This document shows positions 23,627 through 29,665 of a stretch of 29,665 nucleotides of DNA, piece after piece. The DNA is from DATLMR01 sp035634255. Its GTDB lineage: Bacteria; Acidobacteriota; Blastocatellia; UBA7656. Made by a program: the position numbers and the translations under genes. The notes beneath the pieces were generated by a model. It was not told the DNA's origin. It was given only the letters and a program-made list of their open reading frames with translations, and searched no databases. The stretch lies in NCBI GenBank assembly GCA_035634255.1, contig DASQDI010000057.1:1-29665 (forward strand). Reading direction: 5' to 3'. Each line of letters opens with the position of its first letter. The stretch's first letter is position 1.

Positions 23627-25168
23627 CTATTTACTTTTGTCCATAGACCTGTGGCTGTCAAGCTGTGAGGAAAGCGCCGCGCGAAAGATTTCGACCGGAG
23701 GCCTCGCGCCCGTCCAGAGTTCGAACTGTAAGGCCGCCTGCTCGATCAGCATCTCAAGACCCCCGATCACGCGGCACCCCTCGCGGCGGGCGTCGGCCAG
23801 AAACCGCGTCTCCTCCGGGTTGTAGATCAAGTCGTAGGCCACCTCGCAGCCGGCGAACGCTTCGGGAGGCACGGGGCTCCGGCCTTCGCTGTGCCCCCGC
23901 ATGCCGACGGGGGTCGTGTTGATTAATATGCCTGCCCGGCCGCGGGACGCCTCTTCGATTGGCGCGACGGAGACATTAAACTCCTTTGCGAGAGGCGCGG
24001 CTTTATCAGGGTCGCGGGCGAACACGATCACTCGCGCGCCCCTTTTCTTCAGGCCGTAGACTATGGCCCGCGCCGCGCCCCCGGCCCCGATCACCCCGCA
24101 GGACGCGCCTTGCAGGTCGCAGACTCTTTCGAGCGGCTCCATCGCGCCCCGCATGTCGGTGTTGTAGCCTTTGAGCCCGCCCCCTTCGACGACCACTGTG
24201 TTAACCGCTCCGACTTCTCTGGCGACCGGGTCGAGGGCATCGAGGAAGGGGATGATCGCCGTCTTGTGCGGTATCGTCACGCTCAGGCCGCGAAGGTTCG
24301 CCCCGCCCAACGAGTCGCGGTTCCTCGCCACGTTCGCGATGAAGTCCTTCAGGTCGTCAACTTCGAAAGGCAGGTAGACCGCGTCCAGATTCATGCTCCG
24401 AAAGCCCGCGTTGTGCATGGCCGGAGACGCGGAGTTGCTCACGGGGTTTCCGATGATGCCGCATACGCTCGCCCGCGGAGACAGACTCTCCGCGCGATAA
24501 AGCTCCTTCATCTCCTCGCACGTCGCCTGACCGGGCGCGCTCTCGCGGCCGCGGGCCATCGCTCCGTAAGTGAGAAACGCGCCGCGCGCGGGGCCGAGCA
24601 CGCGCGTGATGATCCCGGCGTGGCCCATTGCGAGAGCGATGAGCTTTTTCCCCTCGCTCTTCGCGCGGCTCAGCAGGCGCAGGTGCGCCATCGCGTCCCC
24701 GTAGCCGTTCGCCTTCGTGGCTATCTTTTTAACCGCCGACGGAAGTCCGCACAGCTTCTCATATACCTCTTCCAGGTTCGGGGTAGTCGAATCAAAATCA
24801 TGGTGAGAGACTATTAGCCTTCCGGTGTCGGGCGAGAAATGAAGGAGCCGGTCATAATGGGCCGCTTCCACGTCGCAATAATCCGCGCCCATCATAAGAG
24901 CGGAGGCGAGCAGGCGGAGTCGCGCGTCGTCGTCTATGGCCTGCGCCCCGCCCTCCGCGCGCGCGCGGCAGGTGATTATTATCGGGAGTGGCTTCTTTTC
25001 GATGAGCGGGCGAAGGGGCTCAGGGTCGGAGAAGTCGAGGTCTTTGAGGTGGTCGGCGCGCAACTCGATCATTCCGGCAAATCGGGCGGCCCGCCCCATC
25101 ATCTCACCCGCGGCCTGAAGGCTCTCTTCGGCGATTACCGCGCATATCCTGCCTGAGTTCTCGACCAT
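23627..25168 (-). CDS. aroDE: Bifunctional 3-dehydroquinate dehydratase / shikimate dehydrogenase
   Basis: Fused enzyme catalysing two consecutive shikimate-pathway steps, 3-dehydroquinate to 3-dehydroshikimate and then NADPH reduction to shikimate. Residues about 8-220 are a type I dehydroquinase: ELRADHL, LIVSHHDFDST with the catalytic His, and KKIATKANGYGDA carrying the Schiff-base lysine. Residues about 240-500 are AroE: GIIGNPVSNSASPAMHN, SVTIPHK, NTDMRGAMEPL, the GAGGAARAI nucleotide loop and NTTPVGM. The same fusion is known in plants, Chlamydia and some Acidobacteriota. cysK ends 22 bases upstream and the selenocysteine peroxiredoxin follows after 32 bases, so it is probably in one transcript with both. 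Confidence 0.96.
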   Translation of the reverse strand: MVENSGRICAVIAEESLQAAGEMMGRAARFAGMIELRADHLKDLDFSDPEPLRPLIEKKPLPIIITCRARAEGGAQAIDDDARLRLLASALMMGADYCDVEAAHYDRLLHFSPDTGRLIVSHHDFDSTTPNLEEVYEKLCGLPSAVKKIATKANGYGDAMAHLRLLSRAKSEGKKLIALAMGHAGIITRVLGPARGAFLTYGAMARGRESAPGQATCEEMKELYRAESLSPRASVCGIIGNPVSNSASPAMHNAGFRSMNLDAVYLPFEVDDLKDFIANVARNRDSLGGANLRGLSVTIPHKTAIIPFLDALDPVAREVGAVNTVVVEGGGLKGYNTDMRGAMEPLERVCDLQGASCGVIGAGGAARAIVYGLKKRGARVIVFARDPDKAAPLAKEFNVSVAPIEEASRGRAGILINTTPVGMRGHSEGRSPVPPEAFAGCEVAYDLIYNPEETRFLADARREGCRVIGGLEMLIEQAALQFELWTGARPPVEIFRAALSSQLDSHRSMDKSK

Positions 25169-25190
25169 TCGACGGCGACCCCGCGGGCTC

Positions 25191-26156
25191 TCAGCCGGAA
25201 ACCTCGGCCTGCTCCTCTTCCTCGAAAGCGTACACGTCGGTGGAGAGATAACGTTCCCCGAGGTCGGGCAGCATCGCGAGCACCCTCTTCCCGCTCCCCA
25301 TCTCCCTCGCTATCTGGAGGGCGGCCCAGCAGACCGCGCCCGAAGAGATGCCCGCGAGTATCCCTTCTTCGCGCGCGAGGCGGCGCGCTGTGATCTTCGC
25401 GTCAGAGTACTCGACCGGGAGAATGCGGTCGATGATTTCGATGTTGAGCACGCTCGGAATGAACCCCGCGCCTATCCCCTGAATCGCGTGAGGCGCGGGC
25501 AGCCCGCCCGACAGGACGGGCGAATCTTTCGGCTCGACCGCCACGAGCTTCACGTCGCGCAGGCGCTCTTTCAGGATCTCTCCGACGCCCGTGATGGTGC
25601 CGCCCGTGCCGACCCCCGCGACGAATGCGTCGAGCTTCCCGCCCGTGTCTTCGATGATCTCGTGGGCGGTCGTGCAGCGGTGTATGGCGGGGTTGGCGGC
25701 GTTGTTGAACTGCTGAGGCATGTAGCCGTCGGGCAGGTCGCGCAAAATCTCTTCCGCCTTCTCGATGGCCCCCTTCATCCCCAGAGGGTCCGGCGTGAGG
25801 ACTATCTCCGCCCCGAGCGCCCTGAGCACGCGCGTCCTCTCGACGCTCATCGAGTCGGGCATGGTCAGGATCAGGCGGTACCCGAGCGCCGCCGCCGTCA
25901 TCGCCAGACCTATGCCGGTGTTGCCCGAAGTCGGCTCGACGATGGTGGTCCTGCCGGGAGAGATCCTGCCCTCGTCTTCGGCCGTCCGGATCATCGAGCA
26001 GGCGATGCGGTCTTTCACGCTCCGCATCGGGTTGAAAGATTCCAGCTTGACGAGCACCTCGGCGGACCCCGACTCGGGGAGGCGGTTGAGACGCACTATT
26101 GGAGTATGGCCGATGGTCTCCAGAATGTTGTTACAAATCTTCGGCCTTCGCGACAT
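25191..26156 (-). CDS. cysK: Cysteine synthase A (O-acetylserine sulfhydrylase)
   Basis: PLP enzyme that makes cysteine from O-acetylserine and sulfide, 321 residues. The PLP lysine is Lys48 in MRSVKDRIA; the substrate loop is TSGNTGIG; the phosphate-binding loop is GVGTGGTITG; and SSGAVCWAAL lies near the C-terminus. ETIGHTPIVRLNRL at the N-terminus is diagnostic. Distinguishing CysK from CysM is not certain. It is first in the co-directional run cysK-aroDE-selenoperoxiredoxin-selenoprotein B-like. GGAGGA lies upstream of the ATG. A short palindrome GTTAG-C-CTAAC (26195-26205) lies between it and proC. Confidence 0.95.
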   Translation of the reverse strand: MSRRPKICNNILETIGHTPIVRLNRLPESGSAEVLVKLESFNPMRSVKDRIACSMIRTAEDEGRISPGRTTIVEPTSGNTGIGLAMTAAALGYRLILTMPDSMSVERTRVLRALGAEIVLTPDPLGMKGAIEKAEEILRDLPDGYMPQQFNNAANPAIHRCTTAHEIIEDTGGKLDAFVAGVGTGGTITGVGEILKERLRDVKLVAVEPKDSPVLSGGLPAPHAIQGIGAGFIPSVLNIEIIDRILPVEYSDAKITARRLAREEGILAGISSGAVCWAALQIAREMGSGKRVLAMLPDLGERYLSTDVYAFEEEEQAEVSG

Positions 26157-26194
26157 TCCTCAAATCCTCCGGTTGTGGCGGGAAAATGGTGAAG

Positions 26195-26205
26195 GTTAGC
26201 CTAAC
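26195..26205. promoter_or_regulatory. Small inverted repeat between cysK and proC
   Basis: GTTAG-C-CTAAC, an 11-bp palindrome, overlaps a possible weak cysK -10 (TATGTT on the minus strand). A binding site is possible; no known consensus is matched. Confidence 0.25.
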
Positions 26206-26314
26206 ATAGCGACCGCGCTGTCCGAAAGAGAGGGAGCCGGGTTTGAAAGCTGGCAGTACGCCCTTCGCGGCTGTTATCATCGCTTCAAACATACTGGTAA
26301 ACGGAGAAGGTCGA

Positions 26315-27130
26315 ATGCTCAGGGATAAAAAACTTGTCGTGCTCGGGTGCGGCAAGCTGGGGGAGATACTGATAAAGGGGTTGATCGAAGCGGGCGTGAT
26401 AGACGCTTCGAACGTTCTGGTAACGGCGGGCCACCAGCCCCGGCTCGATCACTTGAGGGAGAAGTTCGGGGTCGCGGGCACCCTCTCGAACCAGATGGCC
26501 GCGGAGGTGGGCGACATCATCATTCTTGCCGTCAAGCCTCAGACGGTCCCGCGCGTTCTGTCCGAGATAAGCCCCGCGCTAAGGCCGACGCAGACCCTTA
26601 TCTCGGTGGCCGCTTCCGTGAGCACCGCCTTCATCGAGAAGCACGTGGCCGCGGAAGTCCCCGTGATCCGGGCCATGCCTAACACCCCCTGCCTGCTCAA
26701 GAAGGGGATGACCGGCATCGCGCCCGGCTCGCACGCGACGGGCGAGCACATGGAGGTGTCGAAGTTCATCTTCGACTCCGTCGGCAGGACCGTCACGGTC
26801 GACGAGAAGCACATGGATGCGATCACGGGGCTCTCGGCGAGCGGCCCCGCCTTCATCTTCATCATCATCGAGGCGCTCGCCGAAGCGGGAGTCAAGGTCG
26901 GCCTGCCGCGCGACCTCGCGACCGAACTCGCCGCGCAGACGGTCGTGGGGGCGGGGTCGATGGTGCTCGAAACGGGCGAGCACCCCGCGAAGCTGAAAGA
27001 CATGGTCACCACCCCCGCCGGGTGCACCATCGACGGCATCCTTGAGCTTGAGGACGGAGGGCTCCGCGTGACCCTCATCAAGGCCGTCGTCAAAGCGACC
27101 CACCGCGCCAAAGAACTGCTGGAAGTGTGA
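26315..27130 (+). CDS. proC: Pyrroline-5-carboxylate reductase
   Basis: Last step of proline synthesis, NAD(P)H reduction of pyrroline-5-carboxylate, in the cytoplasm. From the ATG at 26315 it has 271 residues, the usual length; GGAG lies eight bases upstream. The longer frame from 26243 adds 24 unrelated residues. The dinucleotide fold is LVVLGCGKLGEILIKGL, then AVKPQTV, and the C-terminal signature is DAITGLSASGPAFIFIIIEAL with MVTTPAGCTIDG. It is divergent from the cysK operon and ends in a probable terminator. Confidence 0.96.
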   Translation: MLRDKKLVVLGCGKLGEILIKGLIEAGVIDASNVLVTAGHQPRLDHLREKFGVAGTLSNQMAAEVGDIIILAVKPQTVPRVLSEISPALRPTQTLISVAASVSTAFIEKHVAAEVPVIRAMPNTPCLLKKGMTGIAPGSHATGEHMEVSKFIFDSVGRTVTVDEKHMDAITGLSASGPAFIFIIIEALAEAGVKVGLPRDLATELAAQTVVGAGSMVLETGEHPAKLKDMVTTPAGCTIDGILELEDGGLRVTLIKAVVKATHRAKELLEV

Positions 27131-27155
27131 CCGCCGCCATCGCCCGAGGCGGCGG

Positions 27156-27213
27156 GCGCGAGGGTGCGGCCAGCCCCTCGCGCATGTCTCTATTTCTTTG
27201 CTTCTTTTCTTTG
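27156..27213 (+). terminator. Probable terminator of proC
   Basis: GCGCGAGGG (27156-27164) pairs perfectly with CCCTCGCGC (27175-27183) around a 10-nt loop, followed by a T-rich but interrupted stretch (TCTCTATTTC, then TTGCTTCTTTTC). A weaker CCGCC/GGCGG hairpin precedes it at 27131-27152. Confidence 0.5.
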
Positions 27214-27222
27214 CGCCGGGCT

Positions 27223-27603
27223 TCAGTTATTAGACTTCGAGCCCTTCCCGTCGCCTTTCGTCTGCTCCACGGTCAATTGATTCTCGACCTTCCTGACGCA
27301 GTTGACCCTCCGGGTCAAGCGGGTGGCAACGCCTTTCAGGCCCCCGGTCTTGACCTTCCCGGTCAGAGTAACCACCCCGTTCTGGGTATCGACTCCGATC
27401 CCCGCGTCTCTGAGAGCCGGGGACTTGGCGATCCTCTCTTTTACGCTCGATGTTATGCCGGAGTCGTTAACGGCGGAGCAATCGACCTGCTCCGCCTGCC
27501 CCGAGCCGGACTTCCGGGATGGTTTGGACGGGCCGTCCTGAGCGGGCGCGAGACTGGCCGTCAAAAACAGGCACAAGAATACTGCAAGCAGTAATCTCTT
27601 CAT
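27223..27603 (-). CDS. Secreted BON-domain protein
   Basis: A 126-residue exported protein with one BON domain, the OsmY-type module that binds phospholipid or supports outer-membrane integrity. The signal peptide is KRLLLAVFLCLFLTASLAPAQ (cut near residue 21). After a short low-complexity linker, the BON fold is seen at about 45-113: SGITSSVKERIAKSPALRDAG, then VDTQNGVVTLTGKVKT and VRKVENQLTV. A Lys/Gly/Ser tail ends it. GAGGAG lies seven bases before the ATG. It is convergent with proC; nothing indicates its partner. Confidence 0.85.
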   Translation of the reverse strand: MKRLLLAVFLCLFLTASLAPAQDGPSKPSRKSGSGQAEQVDCSAVNDSGITSSVKERIAKSPALRDAGIGVDTQNGVVTLTGKVKTGGLKGVATRLTRRVNCVRKVENQLTVEQTKGDGKGSKSNN

Positions 27604-27831
27604 TGGTGATCTCCTCTTCGATGTCTGGATTTGGGAGTAAGCAGTTGGAATCGGACCTGGGCGATCCTGTTATCCCCCGCTAAGGATAGACGCGAAATTT
27701 TCCGGGAACATTGCAGGAAATTAGAGCGGGCCGATTATCGCCCGGCATAACCGGGCCGCCGCGTGATACTGGCGGAGCCAGAAGGACTCAACTTCGGCAG
27801 CCCCGGTTAACGCCATTGTTAGGCACTTCAA

Positions 27832-28065
27832 TTATTGATCGGGGCAGGGTTGGCATCTGCCCTGACATTGCTGCACGCAACTCTGATATATGCTACAACA
27901 GACTGCCGTATTCGCATCGCATTGGAAGAATCGTTCCAGGCACTTAGTGCAGCAATCGGATTGCGGACTTGCCCCGGCACTCGGTAATACGATCAAAGCG
28001 ACTGCCAGCGCGACCATTGCCAGAAACCTGTAAGGCAATATTCTTAATGTTACGGGCTTTGTCAT
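27832..28065 (-). CDS. Secreted cysteine-rich microprotein A
   Basis: A 77-residue protein of unknown family. An N-terminal signal peptide (LAMVALAVALIVLPSAGA) precedes a mature part of about 43 residues with ten cysteines, spaced CC-x2-C-x6-C-x6-CC-x5-C-x3-C-x3-C-x2-C. The segment CCSIYQSCVQQC matches CCAEYNACVEEC in the second microprotein near the right end, so the two are paralogues. AGGAGG lies ten bases before the ATG. Its own sigma70-type promoter is at 28103-28131. The coding region is AT-richer than the neighbours, which fits an acquired or rapidly evolving gene. A disulfide-rich extracellular peptide is the simplest reading; activity is unknown. Confidence 0.75.
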   Translation of the reverse strand: MTKPVTLRILPYRFLAMVALAVALIVLPSAGASPQSDCCTKCLERFFQCDANTAVCCSIYQSCVQQCQGRCQPCPDQ

Positions 28066-28102
28066 CGTGGTGTGTCCTCCTCGTAGTTTGTGACTTTGGC
28101 CA

Positions 28103-28131
28103 AGTATATACCTCTATAAATATACTCTCAA
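28103..28131 (-). promoter_or_regulatory. Sigma70-type promoter of microprotein A
   Basis: Minus strand TTGAGA (28131-28126), a 17-bp AT-rich spacer and TATACT (28108-28103), giving a start near 28096 and a leader of about 30 bases. Confidence 0.65.
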
Positions 28132-28258
28132 CAAACTAATAACGGGATCGGCCTGAGCGCGAAGTGAGTTTTGTGCGGCTTCTTTGAGCGCCGTTCGCGT
28201 TCTCCATGGAACGCAAAAGTTCAGCGGCCTGATGCGGGGTCGAGCCTCGGGGCGACTC

Positions 28259-28774
28259 TCAACGGCCTTCCCTGTGCGTGCGAATCCAGAGCTCGTCAAG
28301 CGAGCCCGCCTTCAGCATCTTCGTGACGTAGACGATCTGCCCCGCGTGCGTCGCGAGGTGGAGGGCCACCGCCAGCAGCGAGTGGAAAAGTGTCGGCCCA
28401 TACGCGGGGTCTTCGCCGGGGTCCAGAATCTTCGCCGGGTCGAAGTTGTCGAAAGTCGCCGCGGCCTGCCTTATAGTCTCGTCGAATATCTCCTGAAGCT
28501 GCTCTTTCGGGATAGGGCCGCGCTCGGCAAATTCCGCGGGCCGGTCCCTCTCGTACTGAAAGCCCCCTATCGCCCGCGCGAGGTTGTGGCGCATCGAGCC
28601 CGAAAGGTGCAGCACGAGGTTCCCCACGGAGTTGCTCTCGTCGTTGGGCCGCCACCACAACTGCTCGCCGTCCAGCTCCTCGACGCAGGACTTGATCTGG
28701 GCGGGGAAGACCCCGGTTATGCGGCTGCGTAAAGCGTCGAGCACAGCCCGGTCAAGGCTATCGTATCTCTGCAT
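28259..28774 (-). CDS. DinB-family protein
   Basis: A 171-residue four-helix-bundle protein of the DinB/YfiT-like metalloenzyme superfamily, near the DUF1572 subgroup (RNLVLHLSGSMRHNL-like stretch). The metal-binding histidine set is His56 (LVLHL), His139 and His143 (ALHLATHAGQI). Relatives act as bacillithiol or mycothiol S-transferases, or are of unknown function; nothing here identifies the thiol. AGGAGG lies three bases before the ATG. It is transcribed towards microprotein A with a 193-base gap. Function beyond the fold is not assigned. Confidence 0.85.
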   Translation of the reverse strand: MQRYDSLDRAVLDALRSRITGVFPAQIKSCVEELDGEQLWWRPNDESNSVGNLVLHLSGSMRHNLARAIGGFQYERDRPAEFAERGPIPKEQLQEIFDETIRQAAATFDNFDPAKILDPGEDPAYGPTLFHSLLAVALHLATHAGQIVYVTKMLKAGSLDELWIRTHREGR

Positions 28775-28885
28775 GCGCCTCCTGAAATAATCCGCGAAAT
28801 AGAAATATGTTGAGCAGAACGCCGGACTCTACCGCCGGAGAATCCGGTTCGCAATCGACAGAGTAGTCGGGCATGCGCCTCGCGA

Positions 28886-29020
28886 TCAAGGCTCTTCGGA
28901 AGGCCCCTGTGATCTCCTCAAGAACTTCCCGAATATGACCAGAGACACGCTCGCGATGGTGATGGCGAAAAGTGACGCGGCTATGCAGGCCAACGCAACT
29001 ACGAGTACCTGAAAAAACAT
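28886..29020 (-). CDS. Very small single-pass membrane protein
   Basis: A possible 44-residue protein from the ATG at 29020, with AAGG seven bases upstream. It is one hydrophobic segment (FFQVLVVALACIAASLFAIT, continuing to VSLVIFG) with a basic then acidic tail (KFLRRSQGPSEEP). A longer upstream start at 29092 has unlikely residues. Real small membrane proteins look like this, but so can chance frames. It lies 111 bases upstream of the DinB gene. Confidence 0.35.
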   Translation of the reverse strand: MFFQVLVVALACIAASLFAITIASVSLVIFGKFLRRSQGPSEEP

Positions 29021-29134
29021 TGGAGCACCTTTCCGGGGGCGGACAATCCAAAGGGATGAGGACAATCTAACCGAACTGGAAAAGGAACGCAATAAAATTC
29101 ATTGGAGCTTAAGATTGTAATTTTTATTTCAAGC

Positions 29135-29163
29135 TTTACAAATTAGGGGTTTAAGCTTACATT
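29135..29163 (+). promoter_or_regulatory. Sigma70-type promoter of microprotein B
   Basis: TTTACA (29135-29140), a 17-bp spacer and TACATT (29158-29163) in an AT-rich segment. Transcription would start near 29170, 27 bases before the GTG start at 29197. Confidence 0.6.
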
Positions 29164-29196
29164 GGTTGCCAGTTGACGCGTCGGGGAGGTATACAC

Positions 29197-29445
29197 GTGC
29201 GACACTTAACCTTCAGGGTCTTCGCTCTGCTGATCATGGTCGGTCTTCTCGTATTCGCCAATATGGGCAAGTCTGAGGCTGTTAGTTGTAATGGGCCCTG
29301 CGCGCGAGCCTGTTATGACCTATATGCGCCGTGTCTTAGCGGCGGCGATCCAAATTTTTTCTGGTGCTGTGCTGAGTATAACGCTTGCGTGGAAGAATGC
29401 GGCACCTGCCCGAAATGTGCGTTACCGGAATCTCCCCCGGAATGA
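29197..29445 (+). CDS. Secreted cysteine-rich microprotein B
   Basis: An 82-residue protein of unknown family, paralogous to microprotein A. The GTG at 29197 is chosen over an upstream TTG because GGAGG lies seven bases before it. The signal peptide is FRVFALLIMVGLLVFANMGKS, cut near SEA. The mature part has ten cysteines in the order C-x3-C-x3-C-x6-C-x10-CC-x5-C-x3-C-x2-C-x2-C. The core CCAEYNACVEEC aligns with CCSIYQSCVQQC of microprotein A. The gene and its leader are AT-rich against a GC-rich background. It is encoded on the opposite strand to microprotein A, about 1.1 kb away. Function unknown; a disulfide-stabilised extracellular peptide is likely. Confidence 0.75.
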   Translation: MRHLTFRVFALLIMVGLLVFANMGKSEAVSCNGPCARACYDLYAPCLSGGDPNFFWCCAEYNACVEECGTCPKCALPESPPE

Positions 29446-29485
29446 TTAGGTCCCAGGAAGCTTTAATTCGTAATGCCCGATGACG

Positions 29486-29502
29486 CGCCCGACCTCCGGG
29501 CG
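29486..29502 (+). terminator. Weak hairpin after microprotein B
   Basis: CGCCCG (29486-29491) pairs with CGGGCG (29497-29502) around 5 nt, followed by GCATGCCTTTGG without a clear T-run. A weak terminator at best. Confidence 0.3.
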
Positions 29503-29591
29503 GCATGCCTTTGGATTCTCATTAAACCCGATTCCACGATCTTAATTATGGCGTCGAGTGGACTCGGCCTCCTCTCAGTCTCTATACTGAA

Positions 29592-29630
29592 AAGTGTCCG
29601 ATTGTTTTATCTAACAAGTGTGATTGTTTT
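29592..29630. repeat. Imperfect direct repeat near the right edge
   Basis: AAGTGTCCGATTGTTTT (29592-29608) and AAGTGTGATTGTTTT (29616-29630) differ by a 2-nt indel and are 24 bp apart at their starts. The stretch 29446-29665 has no gene; it may be the upstream region of a gene beyond the window. Confidence 0.45.
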
Positions 29631-29665
29631 GAATCCGTCAGACGAGAATACCACGACTCCGAGCG

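Noticed and set aside
1..29665. Insertion sequences, prophage, CRISPR arrays, tRNA or rRNA genes
   Set aside because: No transposase-like protein, terminal repeats, spaced repeat array, clover-leaf sequence or rRNA segment was recognised.

Overview
The window is a GC-rich bacterial chromosome segment with 29 supported genes on both strands and no phage, transposon, CRISPR array, tRNA or rRNA that I can see. The mix of genes suggests an Acidobacteriota genome, probably Blastocatellia: a fused 3-dehydroquinate dehydratase/shikimate dehydrogenase, a selenoprotein B-like protein, a selenocysteine peroxiredoxin, a lone PilB-type ATPase and many small secreted proteins. The taxonomic assignment is an inference; no marker gene settles it.

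Layout. 29-1580 (-): ECF sigma factor followed by a membrane anti-sigma factor with two zinc-binding domains. 1863-8112 (+): a flippase-like membrane protein, the regulator NrdR, Lon protease and a MltD-type lytic transglycosylase with a LysM domain. 8182-10110 (-): PilB/GspE-type ATPase, divergent from a BCP/PrxQ peroxiredoxin (10387-10869, +). 10886-12298 (-): HAD hydrolase and a single-pass membrane protein. 12499-16231 (-): aspS, hisS and a gamma-type carbonic anhydrase homologue. 16416-17030 (+): a lipoprotein converging on an ABC-transporter cluster. 17023-22029 (-): in transcription order a Crp/Fnr regulator, a secreted cysteine-rich peptide precursor, an ABC-2 permease, a large secreted helical protein and an ABC ATPase. 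22287-26156 (-): cysK, aroDE, a selenocysteine peroxiredoxin and a selenoprotein B-like protein. 26315-27130 (+): proC. 27223-29445: a BON-domain protein, two related cysteine-rich secreted microproteins, a DinB-family protein and a tiny membrane protein.

Three things stand out. First, two adjacent reading frames are each interrupted by one TGA exactly at a redox-active position (TPV-U-T in the peroxiredoxin, U-x-x-C in the selenoprotein B-like protein). Each TGA has a downstream hairpin that can serve as a bacterial SECIS element, so both are best read as selenoproteins and not as broken genes. Second, the cysteine-rich peptide gene has a near-consensus promoter preceded by two FNR-like boxes centred about -41.5 and -63.5, directly behind a Crp/Fnr-family gene and ahead of ABC-transporter genes; this looks like a regulated secreted-peptide system, possibly bacteriocin-like. 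Third, two small secreted proteins near the right end share a spaced cysteine pattern including CC-x2-Y-x2-C and each has its own sigma70-type promoter; they define a small paralogous family that I cannot assign.

The remaining genes are mostly housekeeping (protein quality control, aminoacyl-tRNA synthesis, amino-acid biosynthesis, cell-wall turnover). No gap between genes exceeds 300 bases. Coordinates include the stop codon; several starts were moved downstream where a Shine-Dalgarno sequence or a clash with a neighbouring gene required it.
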